Positions 35,207 to 44,356 are shown, counted from the stretch's first letter. The stretch: DNA of 64,000 bases from Actinomarinicola tropica (GCF_009650215.1 NZ_CP045851.1:3499001-3563000); one strand, 5' to 3'. Made by a program: numbers and translations. The notes: generated by a model from the letters alone, not told the origin.

Positions 35207-35228
35207 GTGCGACATACGTGCAACATCG
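35207..35228 (+). repeat. Left copy of a 22-bp repeat near the element end (possible integrase arm site)
   Basis: The sequence starts GTGCGACATACGTGCAACAT and ends CG. The right end of the element carries the same 22 bases with one change at 45354-45375, in the same orientation. Position near both att sites suggests arm-type integrase or excisionase binding sites. Confidence 0.6.
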
Positions 35229-35391
35229 AGCTGCGCTGTCGCGATGAGCCGGGTCAGCGCTCGAGTGCAGCTAGATCTCACGTCCTCGCACATAGGCACA
35301 CTTGGGTCGGCTTTCCGACCAAAGCTGTGGCTTGGGCGTATTGATGCACCCCGGGATTGCTGCAGGTTCGGTTGACGGTGGTTGAGACAGG

Positions 35392-36267
35392 TCATGCTGC
35401 GACGTGAGCCTCGGCGGGTGTGAAGGCGAGCTCGAACTCGACGGGGGTGAGTTTGCCGAGAGCACGTTGTCGGCGTCGACGGTTGTAGCGATGCTCGATC
35501 CAGAACGAGATGGCGTAGGCGAGCTCGCCGCGGGTCCGCCAGCGGCGCTGATCGAAAACGTTGCGCTGCAAGAGCGCGAAGAACGACTCCATGGCCGCGT
35601 TGTCCCCGGCCGAGGCGACGCGACCCATCGACCCGGTGAGCCCCGTCGCGTTGAGCACGGCGCGGAATGCTCGAGATCGGAACTGACCGCCGCGGTCGGA
35701 GTGAACCACGACGGTCTGGGTGGGTTCGCGTCGGGCGATCGCGGTCTTCAACGCGCCGGTCGCGAGCTGGGCGGTCATGCGGTCGCCGATGGCGTAGCCG
35801 ACGATCCGGTTGGAGAACACGTCTTTGATCGCGCAGCAGTAGAGCTTGCCCTCGACGGTGGGGTGCTCGGTGATGTCGGTCAACCAGACCTGGTCGGGTC
35901 GCTCAGCGGTGAAGTTCCGCTGCACGAGATCGTCGTGCACGGCCGGGCCGGGGCGCTTGGCGGACCGGCCCTTGCGCACGGTGGTCGACCACAGGCGCTG
36001 CTCACGGCACAGCCGCCACACCCGCCGCTCACCGACCCGATGTCCGGCGTGTTCGAGCTCATCGGCGAGGAACCGATACCCGAACGTCGGGTCCTCGGCG
36101 TGGAGATCGACAAGCGCGTTGATGAGGTGGGCGTCGTCGAGGTCGCGGTCCGAGCACGGCCGGGAACGCCACTTGTAGAACGCCTGGGCCGAAAAGCCGA
36201 GCACCCCGCAGGTCAACCGCACCGGGATCCCCTCGGCGGCCAGTTCTTGGACCAGCGGGTAGCTCAT
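35392..36267 (-). CDS. IS3-family transposase OrfB (DDE integrase)
   Basis: A 291-residue transposase. It has an HTH_21-like region (NALVDLHAEDPTFGYRFLADEL) and the catalytic triad in VWLTDITEH (D), VVHSDRGGQF (D) and DNAAMESFFALL (E). The closing HRYNRRRRQRALGKLTPVEFE is the usual IS3 end. Its start overlaps the stop of orfA by four bases. All catalytic residues are present, so it appears functional, although the element's right end is interrupted. Confidence 0.95.
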   Translation of the reverse strand: MSYPLVQELAAEGIPVRLTCGVLGFSAQAFYKWRSRPCSDRDLDDAHLINALVDLHAEDPTFGYRFLADELEHAGHRVGERRVWRLCREQRLWSTTVRKGRSAKRPGPAVHDDLVQRNFTAERPDQVWLTDITEHPTVEGKLYCCAIKDVFSNRIVGYAIGDRMTAQLATGALKTAIARREPTQTVVVHSDRGGQFRSRAFRAVLNATGLTGSMGRVASAGDNAAMESFFALLQRNVFDQRRWRTRGELAYAISFWIEHRYNRRRRQRALGKLTPVEFELAFTPAEAHVAA

Positions 36268-36548
36268 TTTGGGAGCTGGTCCTTGGCGAAGTACGCCGCC
36301 GCACGGCGCAGGATCTCGTTCTCCATCTCCAGCCGGCGTTTCTCGCGGCGCAGCTGCACCAGCTCGGACTGCTCCGCGGTCGTGAGACCGTCGCGGACGC
36401 CGTCGTCGACGTCGGCCTGGCGCATCCAGCGCCGCACCGACTCGACCGAGATGTCGAAATCGGCCGCGACCTCGTTCAGGGTCAGATCACCCCGGCGCGC
36501 GACGCGCACCACGTCACGCTTGAACTCGGGAGGGAACTTCTTGGGCAT
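36264..36548 (-). CDS. IS3-family transposase OrfA
   Basis: A 94-residue protein with a helix-turn-helix (LTLNEVAADFDISVESVRRWM) and a C-terminal leucine-zipper-like helix (LVQLRREKRRLEMENEILRR), ending AAAYFAKDQLPK, the standard OrfA end. It directs OrfAB binding to the IS ends. Confidence 0.95.
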   Translation of the reverse strand: MPKKFPPEFKRDVVRVARRGDLTLNEVAADFDISVESVRRWMRQADVDDGVRDGLTTAEQSELVQLRREKRRLEMENEILRRAAAYFAKDQLPK

Positions 36549-36601
36549 CGGAACATCCTTCCCGCCCGACCACGCCGGGCGAAAGAGATGTCAACCAAAC
36601 C

Positions 36602-38008
36602 GGCGCTTCGCGTTTCAGCGGGGAGTGACGGTGGCGAGTAGCGCCCAGTTGGGGCGGCCGGCGTAGAGCAGGGCGCGGACGCGGTAGTGGGCGAAGCGGC
36701 GGAACCCGAAGGCCACCCGCTTGACCCTCTTGATGAGGTTGTTGATCGCCTCGGTCGGCCCGTTGGACACGCGAGCCCGGTGCCAGGCGGCGATCTGGTG
36801 GCGCCACTTGGTGATGGTGCGGCCGAGCTGGCGGACCTCGGGCGGGCAGGACTCGTCTTGGAGGTCGTGGCCGAGCCGATCGATGAACTCGGCAGCGACG
36901 GTGGGGTCGTCGATGTCGTAGATGCCGCGCACGGTCTCCTTGGCGTGCCACGCGGTGCGGACCTCGCCTCGGGGGTCACCGGCGTCGAGCAGTCCCAACA
37001 GCTTCTCTCTGCCCTTGTCGTCGAGGCGTTCGTCGGCTCGGGTCAACAGCCGCCTGGATCGGTAGAGCGGGTCGTCCTTGCGGCCCCGATGCCCCAGGGT
37101 GTCCTGCTGGACGCGGCGGCGGACCTCGTCGAGGCGCTGGTTGGCGAGCTTGATGAGATGGAACGGGTCGGCGACCTGGCCGGCGTCGGGCAGCATCGTG
37201 TCGAACGCGAGGCGCCACGGCCCCGACAGGTCCAGCACCGCCCAGGCGATCGCGTCACGCCATGTGACGGGCATGGCCGCCAACCACGCGCACAGCCCCG
37301 CCGAGGAGCGCCCTTCGATCACGTCGAGCAGCTGGCCCGAGGTGACATCGGTGATCGAGGTCGACCACGCCTGGGTCCGCCATCGACCCAGCCGGGCGAA
37401 CAGCACCTCATCGACCCCGAGCGCCGCCACCGCGCCGACCCGTGTCTGGTCGGCGTCGAGCAGCGCGGTCCCGTAGGCGATCACGGCGTCGTTGATCGCG
37501 TGCCAGTCCGCGCCGAGCTCAGCCGCGACATCGGACACGGCCCGGCCGTTGCGGCCGACCTGGCGGGTCGCCCACCGCCCAGCCCGGTCGGTCACCGACA
37601 ACCGCGGCGCGGCGATCCGCGGGTCCTCATGGGTCCACGACCCCTGCCGGCACCACCGCCTCGGACAGCAGAACCGGTGCTTGCGCCACCGCAACGTCAC
37701 CGGGCGGCCGAAGCAGGTGAGATCGACCAGCTCGACCACCGGCCGGTCCTTGACCCACGCCCGCTCCCCGCAGTTCGGACAGACCGGCGCGTCCACGATC
37801 GACTCGACGGTGATCTCGAGCCGGCCGACCAGCGGCTCGACCACCTCGAGGACCTTCACAGCGCCAAGACCGACAAGAAGCTCGCACGCGCGCGTAGCGT
37901 TGAACACAGCAGGGGCACCTCGGACTCGACGACGTCAGACATCGCCAAGTTCGCAGGGCCCCTGCTACGCGTCAGGGACCCTCACACCCCGCTCATCCGC
38001 GAAGCGCC
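36602..38008 (-). mobile_element. ISL3-family insertion sequence
   Basis: Inverted ends of 27 bases: left begins GGCGCTTCGCG and runs to GGGGAGTGA (36602-36628); the right end read inward begins GGCGCTTCGCG and runs to GGGGTGTGA (38008-37982). It is flanked by ACCAAACC (36594-36601) and CCCAAACC (38009-38016), a 7/8 match consistent with the 8-bp duplication made by ISL3 elements. Length 1407 bp, one transposase gene. Confidence 0.9.
36615..37907 (-). CDS. ISL3-family transposase
   Basis: A 430-residue transposase starting at GTG 37907. The N-terminal zinc ribbon has CPNCG and a CCPRRWC pair, followed by the HTH and the DDE domain: LGVDEVLFAR (D), VLDLSGPWRLAFDTMLPDAGQVADPFHLIKLAN (D) and SNGPTEAINNLIKRVKRVAFGFRRF (E). 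Complete and probably active. Confidence 0.93.
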   Translation of the reverse strand: MFNATRACELLVGLGAVKVLEVVEPLVGRLEITVESIVDAPVCPNCGERAWVKDRPVVELVDLTCFGRPVTLRWRKHRFCCPRRWCRQGSWTHEDPRIAAPRLSVTDRAGRWATRQVGRNGRAVSDVAAELGADWHAINDAVIAYGTALLDADQTRVGAVAALGVDEVLFARLGRWRTQAWSTSITDVTSGQLLDVIEGRSSAGLCAWLAAMPVTWRDAIAWAVLDLSGPWRLAFDTMLPDAGQVADPFHLIKLANQRLDEVRRRVQQDTLGHRGRKDDPLYRSRRLLTRADERLDDKGREKLLGLLDAGDPRGEVRTAWHAKETVRGIYDIDDPTVAAEFIDRLGHDLQDESCPPEVRQLGRTITKWRHQIAAWHRARVSNGPTEAINNLIKRVKRVAFGFRRFAHYRVRALLYAGRPNWALLATVTPR

Positions 38009-38053
38009 CCCAAACCTGCAGCAATCCCCACCGGACTCATCGCATGGAGCGAG

Positions 38054-38284
38054 TTGCCGGTCGTTGGTCGATGGGTCCGAGCCGGTCAGGACCTCCTCGA
38101 CGACAATGCGACGCCAGGGGACGGGCTAGTCGGCGCTACCCTCTACGCGACAGGGAAGTTCTTCGGCGTGACAACTTGTATCGTTGCGTGGATTGGCTTC
38201 ACGGGGGGCATCGGGACGCCGGGGGCGGCGGCTTGTTGGGTAGCCGGGTCGGCCACCGGTAGGGCATTCGAGTCGGTTCTGTAG
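38054..38284 (+). CDS. Small hydrophobic Gly/Ala-rich protein, possibly the end of a gene cut by the IS3
   Basis: A 76-residue frame from TTG 38054. The C-terminal half (GKFFGVTTCIVAWIGFTGGI, then AAACWVAGSATGRAF) is hydrophobic, glycine-rich and has two Cys, somewhat like class II bacteriocins or small pore-forming peptides. The frame is open upstream to the IS end at 38028, so this may be the 3' remnant of an interrupted gene. No family match recognised; weak start. Confidence 0.35.
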   Translation: MPVVGRWVRAGQDLLDDNATPGDGLVGATLYATGKFFGVTTCIVAWIGFTGGIGTPGAAACWVAGSATGRAFESVL

Positions 38285-38300
38285 CGCAGCGGAGGTAGCT

Positions 38301-38426
38301 GTGAAGCGCGACAACGAGAAGGAAGTAATGACAAAAGCGGCGGAGCGAATCCTGCGCTGGAGCTTTCTCACGCCTTTGCTCATCTTCGCAGTAGTCATAG
38401 TCGTCCTCATCGTCGCCAGTCTCTGA
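38301..38426 (+). CDS. Small single-pass membrane protein, 41 residues
   Basis: GTG 38301 is preceded by GGAGG (38291-38295). The product begins VKRDNEKEVMTKAAERILRW, then a single helix SFLTPLLIFAVVIVVLIVASL. It follows the hydrophobic small gene by 16 bases. The charged head plus one helix suggests a membrane peptide; an immunity or toxin role is possible but unproven. Confidence 0.45.
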   Translation: MKRDNEKEVMTKAAERILRWSFLTPLLIFAVVIVVLIVASL

Positions 38427-38463
38427 TGGCGCTCTGCCCTTGACCTGCGGTTGACCCCTGAGC

Positions 38464-38900
38464 GTGGACACCCGATTCTGGCGTGAGGCCAGAGGAAGGA
38501 GTGCCCTGGATGGGGCGTCCGTCGAAGTACCCGCCGGAGTTCCGGCGCGAAGCGGTCGAGTTGGTGAGGACCAGTGATCGGCCGAGGGTGGAGATCGCCC
38601 GGTCGGTTGGGGATCAGCGACTCGACCCTGGCGAACTGGATGGCCGCGGAGCGCGATCGCGAGCGTCGCGGGGCGGATCCTGATGCGTTGTCGGAGTCCG
38701 AGCGCGAGGAGCCGGCCCGGCTGCGCAAGGAGAACATCGAGCTGCGCACCGATCGAGAGATCCTGCGCAAGGCAGCCGCCTATTTCGCCAAGGAGACGAC
38801 ACGGTGAGCCGCTTCCGTTTCGTCGATGACCACCGGGACCTCTATGAGGTGAAGCGGCTCTGTGCTCTGGTCGAAGTGTCGCGGTCGGTGGAGTTCGGTC
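38464..38900 (+). pseudogene. IS3-family remnant: frameshifted orfA and truncated orfB
   Basis: OrfA starts at ATG 38510 (MGRPSKYPPEFRREAVELV) and shifts frame in the GGGG run at 38609-38612; the correct text resumes as GISDSTLANWMAAERDRERRG and ends FAKETTR at 38807. OrfB begins at GTG 38804 (VSRFRFVDDHRDLYEVKRLC) and breaks off after about 30 residues near 38895. The left end CCTGAGCGTGGACACCC resembles IS3 termini. A dead copy, different from the intact IS3 at 35.4 kb. Confidence 0.85.
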
Positions 38901-39034
38901 AACGGGAACGCGAGCGCTCGTGGCTGCTAAGGCTGCCGGGGTGGGAACCGCCGCGACGGTCGCCGCCGCACCGCTAATCGTGCTGGGCTTTGGTGTTGCG
39001 GCGTACCGAGTTTACCCGCCTACGATTCGTGCTC

Positions 39035-39229
39035 ATGAAGATCACGCCCAATCGGAGCTTCCTAATGGCCTTTCTGGGAAGCCTGCTCCTTTTCGTCGTG
39101 GTCAGTGCGGTCGCTATCGAAGCAAGCGCTCCTGCGTGGGTCGCTTCGGTCGCGTTCTTCTTGCTGTGCCTCGTTCTTGTAGCGGCAATCGTGAGGCGTG
39201 TTCCGGGTCCTGAGCCTCCCAATGAGTGA
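39035..39229 (+). CDS. Small membrane protein, 64 residues, two helices
   Basis: ATG 39035 lies eight bases after TACGAT (39021-39026), a leaderless arrangement. The product has helices FLMAFLGSLLLFVVVSAVAI and WVASVAFFLLCLVLVAAIV, ending RRVPGPEPPNE. No family recognised. Confidence 0.55.
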   Translation: MKITPNRSFLMAFLGSLLLFVVVSAVAIEASAPAWVASVAFFLLCLVLVAAIVRRVPGPEPPNE

Positions 39230-39440
39230 ACTGTAGGCGGTCAGCCGCTGATTGGATGTCCGAAGGTTGGGTGTATCGGTAAGCCGCACTGGCGGCATGT
39301 GCATTGCGAGAGCGGCAGCGATCTCTGGCGGATGGCTAACCCTGGTTGGCGGTAGGGTCTGTCAGGGAGTGGCCATGTTTGCATCAGCAGGGACGACCGC
39401 GCTTCTCCAGTCGACGCTCTGATCGAAAGGACCAAGCTCG
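39230..39440. other. Gene-free stretch of the element
   Basis: 211 bases of lower GC content without a supported gene or hairpin. Nothing recognised. Confidence 0.3.
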
Positions 39441-39560
39441 ATGTGGGCGTTCCTATCGCAATTGTTGCTAGAGGGCGTCGCTCGGCTGCGATTTCGATGG
39501 GCGGTACTCGGATTCCTCGTGATCGCGGCGTTGGTGGCACTGCTCTACGCTGCGGCGTAG
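39441..39560 (+). CDS. Possible small membrane protein, 39 residues
   Basis: ATG 39441 to TAG 39560. The product MWAFLSQLLLEGVARLRFRW is followed by one helix AVLGFLVIAALVALLYAAA. An AAAGGA lies about ten bases upstream. Third tiny membrane protein in this part of the element; coding status uncertain. Confidence 0.4.
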   Translation: MWAFLSQLLLEGVARLRFRWAVLGFLVIAALVALLYAAA

Positions 39561-40071
39561 CCGACCTTTCCCGGGTGGCGGGGCGGGACAGTAGCGGGCG
39601 TGGCGGAACGCTAGCCATGATGCCTGCCAGACGGGGAGAGGATCAGCGACGGCGGAGGACCGGGCCGACGAGCGGGTCAGCCTGAGGTCGTGGCGTCCGC
39701 ACACTCCGAGCTGGACGAGGCCAGGGCCGCGGCGTTCGAGGTGTCCACCGAAGCGGGCCACGGTCACTGCGCGGCAGCAGCTGAGTTCGTCAGGTGATTC
39801 AGCGACGGTGATCGTGGCGGTTGGGCTTTCGGCTGCGCGCCGCTCTGCTGCGTGGAACACATACGGAACCAACCGCCCGGCGACGGCGTCAACGCCGTTC
39901 TCCTGTCGCTCACAACCCAACCCTTGAGACGGCACACCGAAATCGCGGCCTCCGGATTCATCTTCGGAAGATCTGGCCCGCTCGTCGGCCTAGTGAAGGC
40001 ATGGAGCGACAGACGAGTGCATTGGGGCGACCACGACCCATTGCACGACGCGGACGGCGGTGGGTGGGGTG
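39561..40071. other. 511-bp stretch upstream of the relaxase, no supported gene
   Basis: No frame here shows convincing coding character. Being directly 5' of a MobF relaxase gene it is the natural place for oriT, but I see no clear inverted-repeat pair that would identify a nick site. Confidence 0.3.
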
Positions 40072-42816
40072 ATGCGGGTGACGACGTTGAAGGCGTCGAC
40101 CGCAGCTGGACTGGGCGGACTGCTCGCGTACTACGCGGGTCTCGCCGAGGACCGCCAACGACCGGGGCTGGGTCGCGGCCCGGTGGACTACTACCTCGAC
40201 CCGAACGAACCGCCGGGGCGGTGGGGAGGCGGAGGACTCGCCGGGCTGGGTGTGTCGGGTGAGGTGACCGGCGAGCAGCTCCGGGCGATCCTCGAGGGCT
40301 ACCACCCTGTGACGAACGAGCAGCTGGGTCGGGCCTTCGGTGACTCGTCGGCACGTGGGTTCGATGCGACGTTCTCGGCGCCGAAGTCGGTGTCCGCGCT
40401 GTGGGCGTTGTCGCCGGACCCGTGGATCCGCGCCGAGGTCCTCGCCGCCCACGACGCCGCAGTCGACGCCGCGCTCGGCTGGTTCGAACGACACGGCGCG
40501 GTGACCCGCCGCGGCCGCGACGGTGTCCTCCAGGTCGATACCCGAGGGATCGCGGTGGCGACCTTCCGCCAACACACGTCCCGCGCGATGGATCCCCAGC
40601 TGCACACCCACGCCGTGATCGTCGCCAAGGTGCAGGACCCCGCCGGGAAGTGGTTGTCGCTCGATGCGCGGTTCTTGAAGTACCAGCAGCGCACCATCGG
40701 CTGGATCTACGACGCCGCCCTGCGCGCCGAGCTCACCCGCCGGCTCGCCATCGGATGGGAACCCACCGCCGACGGCCCGTCGGACATGACCTGTGTCCCC
40801 GCGTCGGTGCGCGACCTGTTGTCGCAACGTTCCGGGCAGGTCGCCGACAAGCTCGACGAGCTGATCCGCCGCTGGTCAACCGAACACGACGGCGCCGATC
40901 CCGACCCGCGGACCATCGCGACCCTCGAGCGAACAGCTGCCGTGGCCTCTCGGCCGGCCAAGGCAAACGGCACGGACGCCGCAGCACTGCACGACACCTG
41001 GCGGCACCAGGCCCGCACGGTCGGGTTCGACCCCGACCAGCTCAGGTTCGATCTGCTTCCCGGACCCGAACCCGCCCGCCGGCTCTCCGACGACCAGCTC
41101 GTGGACGAGGCGCTGCGGCGAGTCGTCGACGAACAATCGACCTGGCTCGGAGCTGACGTCGCCCGCCATCTCTCCCTAATCATCCCGCCGGACGGTGGGC
41201 GCGCCGCCGATGTGACAGGACGCATCGACGCCCTCGCCGCACGAGCCATGGACCGCTGTGTCGAGCTCGGACCGGACCGCACGCGAGGTCCTCGAAGGAA
41301 GGATGGTCGCGCGGTCCGGGAGCACGTCACGGATCGCCGGCTCACCACCACCGACGTGCTCGACCAGGAAACCCGTCTCCAGCAGTGGGCCACCCACGGC
41401 ACCGGCCACGTCCCATCAGCTCCGGGCCTTGACGCTCAGGAACGCGCTGCTGCTGCGATCGCCGGCGACGACCGCCTGGTCCTCGTCGTCGGCCCGGCCG
41501 GGGCAGGCAAGACAAGCGCCACCGCCTACGCCGTCCGGCGACTTCGAGCAGAGGGTCGACCGGTGGTCGGCCTCGCTCCATCGGGCAAGGCCGCCGACGT
41601 TCTCCGCACGGAGGCCGGCTGCCCGACCGACACCCTCGCCGGGTTCCACACCCGCCACTCGCACGGTCAGCCATCGGTGTGGCCGACGGGCACGACGGTG
41701 ATCGTCGACGAAGCCGGCATGGCCCGCACCGACGACCTCGCACAACTCGTCGACCTCGCCGAGCGCCACCGCTGGCGGCTCGTTGCCGTCGGCGATCCCG
41801 CCCAACTGCCTGCGGTGGGTCGCGGTGGCGTGTTCGCCCACTGGTGCAACACCCTCCCGCACCACAGTCTCGACACACCACGCCGGTTCACCGAGGAGTG
41901 GGAGGCCGACGCCAGCCTCGCCCTCCGCGACGGCGACCCCAGGGCCGCCGAGGCCTACGCCGCCCACCGGCGGCTCGACACGATCCATCCCGCCCTGGTG
42001 GCAGCGGCCGTGGCGGACGTCCACCAGGCACAGGTGAATCGAGGCCGGACCGTCGCCGTCACGACCAACACCGCCGACATGGCCCGCGCCCTCAACACCG
42101 AGATCCAGCGGCGACTCGACCGCCACGACCCCCATCGACACCGCAGCGCCCGGCGGACACTCGCGGACGGCACCTGCGTCGTCGTCGGCGACACCGTCGC
42201 GACAAGGCGCAACGACCCGGCACTGCTGACCGACCGCGGCGAGCAGGTCCGGAACCGCCACACCTGGACCGTCACAGCCCTCACTGCCGACGGGGCGCTC
42301 ACCGTCGCGCATCCGGACCGCGGCACGGTCACCCTTCCCGCCGGCTACGTCGAAGGTCACGTCGAGCTCGGATGGGCCGTCACCGGCTACGGCAACCAAG
42401 GCGACACCGTCGACATCGGCCTCGCCGTCCTCGAACCCGGCACCACCCGCAACCACGCCTACGTCGCTCTCACCCGCGGCCGACACGACAACAGCGCCTG
42501 GATCACCGACCCCACCGGAACCCTCGACCCCGCCGATGCCCTCACCACCATGATCGAACGCACACCCCACGGCGACTCAGCCCTCGCCCTCCGTCGACAG
42601 CTCCACCGAGCCGCCAGACGAGAAGCACCCGAGCTCGAGGACGTTCTCCTCGAGCGGACGCCGAGCCGTCAAGACCAACGGACTCCGACGGCCGCGGCTC
42701 CGGACGTCACAGGGCAGCTCGACGAGCGCGTCGCCGCGATGCGGGCTCGACTCGACCAGCTGCAGGGCGAAGCTCAGCGAGAAACACCGGGCCTCGACCG
42801 CGGGCTCAGGAGGTGA
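40072..42816 (+). CDS. MobF-type conjugative relaxase with RecD-like helicase (TrwC/TraA family)
   Basis: A 914-residue protein. The N-terminal relaxase domain has a GYHP region, FDATFSAPKSVSALWAL and the metal-binding His motif QLHTHAVIVAKV (about residues 175-187). The helicase part has Walker A VVGPAGAGKTSAT (about residue 474), Walker B TVIVDEAGM, GDPAQLPAVG and the late motif GYGNQGDTVD with YVALTRGR. It nicks oriT and unwinds DNA for transfer. ATG 40072 is chosen over a GTG 12 bases upstream because it starts RVTTLKAST, as in the family. Its end overlaps the convergent integrase gene by 11 bases. Confidence 0.93.
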   Translation: MRVTTLKASTAAGLGGLLAYYAGLAEDRQRPGLGRGPVDYYLDPNEPPGRWGGGGLAGLGVSGEVTGEQLRAILEGYHPVTNEQLGRAFGDSSARGFDATFSAPKSVSALWALSPDPWIRAEVLAAHDAAVDAALGWFERHGAVTRRGRDGVLQVDTRGIAVATFRQHTSRAMDPQLHTHAVIVAKVQDPAGKWLSLDARFLKYQQRTIGWIYDAALRAELTRRLAIGWEPTADGPSDMTCVPASVRDLLSQRSGQVADKLDELIRRWSTEHDGADPDPRTIATLERTAAVASRPAKANGTDAAALHDTWRHQARTVGFDPDQLRFDLLPGPEPARRLSDDQLVDEALRRVVDEQSTWLGADVARHLSLIIPPDGGRAADVTGRIDALAARAMDRCVELGPDRTRGPRRKDGRAVREHVTDRRLTTTDVLDQETRLQQWATHGTGHVPSAPGLDAQERAAAAIAGDDRLVLVVGPAGAGKTSATAYAVRRLRAEGRPVVGLAPSGKAADVLRTEAGCPTDTLAGFHTRHSHGQPSVWPTGTTVIVDEAGMARTDDLAQLVDLAERHRWRLVAVGDPAQLPAVGRGGVFAHWCNTLPHHSLDTPRRFTEEWEADASLALRDGDPRAAEAYAAHRRLDTIHPALVAAAVADVHQAQVNRGRTVAVTTNTADMARALNTEIQRRLDRHDPHRHRSARRTLADGTCVVVGDTVATRRNDPALLTDRGEQVRNRHTWTVTALTADGALTVAHPDRGTVTLPAGYVEGHVELGWAVTGYGNQGDTVDIGLAVLEPGTTRNHAYVALTRGRHDNSAWITDPTGTLDPADALTTMIERTPHGDSALALRRQLHRAARREAPELEDVLLERTPSRQDQRTPTAAAPDVTGQLDERVAAMRARLDQLQGEAQRETPGLDRGLRR

Positions 42817-43957
42817 GCCCGTCACGACCGCCTTCGTAGACGGCGTCGAGCTGATTCGTCAGGCGTGCCGAGAGCGACGGGTACAGATGGCCGTAGCGAT
42901 CGGCTGTCACCGCGATCGTCGAGTGGCCGAGACGCTCCTTGACGACGAGGAGGTGCGCTCCCTGGGCGATCATCAGCGCCGCCGCCGTGTGGCGGAGGTC
43001 GTGGAAGCGGGTCCGCTGCTCGAGCCCGGCCCGTCCGACGGCCGGCTTGAAGAAGCGACGGTAGAAGTTCGTGTGTCGCAACGAGCCGCCGGATGGGGAC
43101 GTGAAGAACGGCGCAGCCGGGTCCGATGGACGACTCGCTCGATGGGCGGCCATCTCGTCGGCGAGCGCCGCCGGCAGATCGACACGGCGACGGCTGTAGG
43201 TCTTCGGCGGCCCGTAGACCAACTGTCCATGGACCTCCTCCACCGACTCGGCCACCTCCACCCATGAGCCGTCGGACGCGACTCGGCCGACTCGCAGTGC
43301 CGCGACCTCACCCGCGCGCAGTCCGCTGAAGGCAGCGAAGCGGACGAGCAAGCCGTATGAGGGCCAGTGCTGGAGCGGGTGGCTCGCGGGCCGCGGTGGA
43401 TTCGCGACTGCGTCGGCGAGAGCGAAGACCTGCTCGACGGTGAGGAACACCATCTCCGTCCGCGAGCCTCGTGGCACCCTCAGTCCGTCGGCGGGGTTGC
43501 GATGGATCGCGTCCTCCCGCAACGCCTCCTGCAACACGAGACGCAAGATCTTGCGGGCCTCGCCGATCGTGCCCGCCGCGAGTCCCTTGGACCTCAGGTC
43601 ATCGACGAACGACCTGCAGTCCCGGTAGGTGATCGATCCGATGGGCCGATCCTCGAACACCGGCATCACGTGGTTGCGCAGGCACGACTCGTAGCTGACC
43701 TCGGTCTTGGGCTTCACGTGGAGCCCGGTGAGCCACCCTGCCGCCCATTCGCCGAACGGTCGTTGGCTCAGCTCGCGATCCAGGAGGACTCCACGCGAGC
43801 GGTCCGTCTCGACCTTGGCGAGCCAGAGTCCGGCGTCGGCCTTCGTCGTGAACGTCGACGGCCCGTTCACGCGCCGACCCGTGAACTCGTCGATGTAGGA
43901 GGCGTGCCACCTCCCCGACGGAAGCTTGCGAATGCTTCCGAACCCTCTGCGCGCCAC
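42806..43957 (-). CDS. int: Tyrosine site-specific integrase
   Basis: A 383-residue phage-type integrase. N-terminal arm-binding region begins GFGSIRKLPSGRWHASYID, a SAM-like core-binding domain follows, and the catalytic residues are Arg in FSGLRAGEVAALR, His-x-x-Arg in FHDLRHTAAALMI, His in GHSTIAVTADRYGH and Tyr in that last segment. It recombines the element with the tRNA-Phe attB (inference from the att repeats). ATG 43957. Confidence 0.95.
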   Translation of the reverse strand: MARRGFGSIRKLPSGRWHASYIDEFTGRRVNGPSTFTTKADAGLWLAKVETDRSRGVLLDRELSQRPFGEWAAGWLTGLHVKPKTEVSYESCLRNHVMPVFEDRPIGSITYRDCRSFVDDLRSKGLAAGTIGEARKILRLVLQEALREDAIHRNPADGLRVPRGSRTEMVFLTVEQVFALADAVANPPRPASHPLQHWPSYGLLVRFAAFSGLRAGEVAALRVGRVASDGSWVEVAESVEEVHGQLVYGPPKTYSRRRVDLPAALADEMAAHRASRPSDPAAPFFTSPSGGSLRHTNFYRRFFKPAVGRAGLEQRTRFHDLRHTAAALMIAQGAHLLVVKERLGHSTIAVTADRYGHLYPSLSARLTNQLDAVYEGGRDGLTS

Positions 43958-44041
43958 GACCAGACCTCCGACTCGGCGGATGAATGGCCGGCCAGGGCGC
44001 GGGCCGGCGACGCAGACCCTCAGGCTACGACGGGCGAGGGT

Positions 44042-44245
44042 TCAGGCCGACCAACTTCCTCGGCGCGCCGACTCGAGCCACCGGTCGATCTCGTCGGGAT
44101 CGAAGCGAAGGAGGTGGCCCCACTTCAGGAAGGGGATCCGCCGCTCCGCGACGAGCCGGCGGATGTGCCGCTCGTTCACGCCGAGTCGCTCGGCGACAGC
44201 GGGAAGGTCGATCAGTGCATGGTGGGGTTCGGGTCGGGTCGTCAC
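44042..44245 (-). CDS. xis: Excisionase-like helix-turn-helix protein
   Basis: A 67-residue MerR-like HTH_17 protein: LIDLPAVAERLGVNERHIRRLVAERRIPFLKWGHLLRFDPDEIDRWL in sequence order. GTG 44245 has a GGAGG six bases upstream, which decides the start among several. It stands 84 bases upstream of int on the same strand, the usual xis-int order. Confidence 0.88.
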   Translation of the reverse strand: MTTRPEPHHALIDLPAVAERLGVNERHIRRLVAERRIPFLKWGHLLRFDPDEIDRWLESARRGSWSA

Positions 44246-44356
44246 GATGGTCCTCCAGTCGCCAGCGTTCACCCCACTAGGCCGCCGACGACCGCAGAAC
44301 TTCCCCACAAACAGCGGAGAAGCGCGCCTCAGTCCCACATCGGCCACGATGAGAGC

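Larger units (their letters stand above)
35353..38028 (-). mobile_element. IS3-family insertion sequence, right end split by ISL3
   Basis: The left terminal repeat (35353-35376) begins GGGATTGCTGCAGG and ends GGTTGAC. Its inverted partner is split: GTCAACCAAACC at 36590-36601 and TGCAGCAATCCC at 38017-38028, with the ISL3 element and an 8-base duplication between. Rejoined, the two 24-base ends match at 23 positions. The element without ISL3 would be about 1261 bp, normal for IS3, and encodes OrfA and OrfB on the minus strand. Confidence 0.85.

Noticed and set aside
39561-40071. Small coding frames and an oriT upstream of the relaxase
   Set aside because: The frames lack ribosome sites and coding character, and no clear inverted-repeat/nic arrangement is visible.
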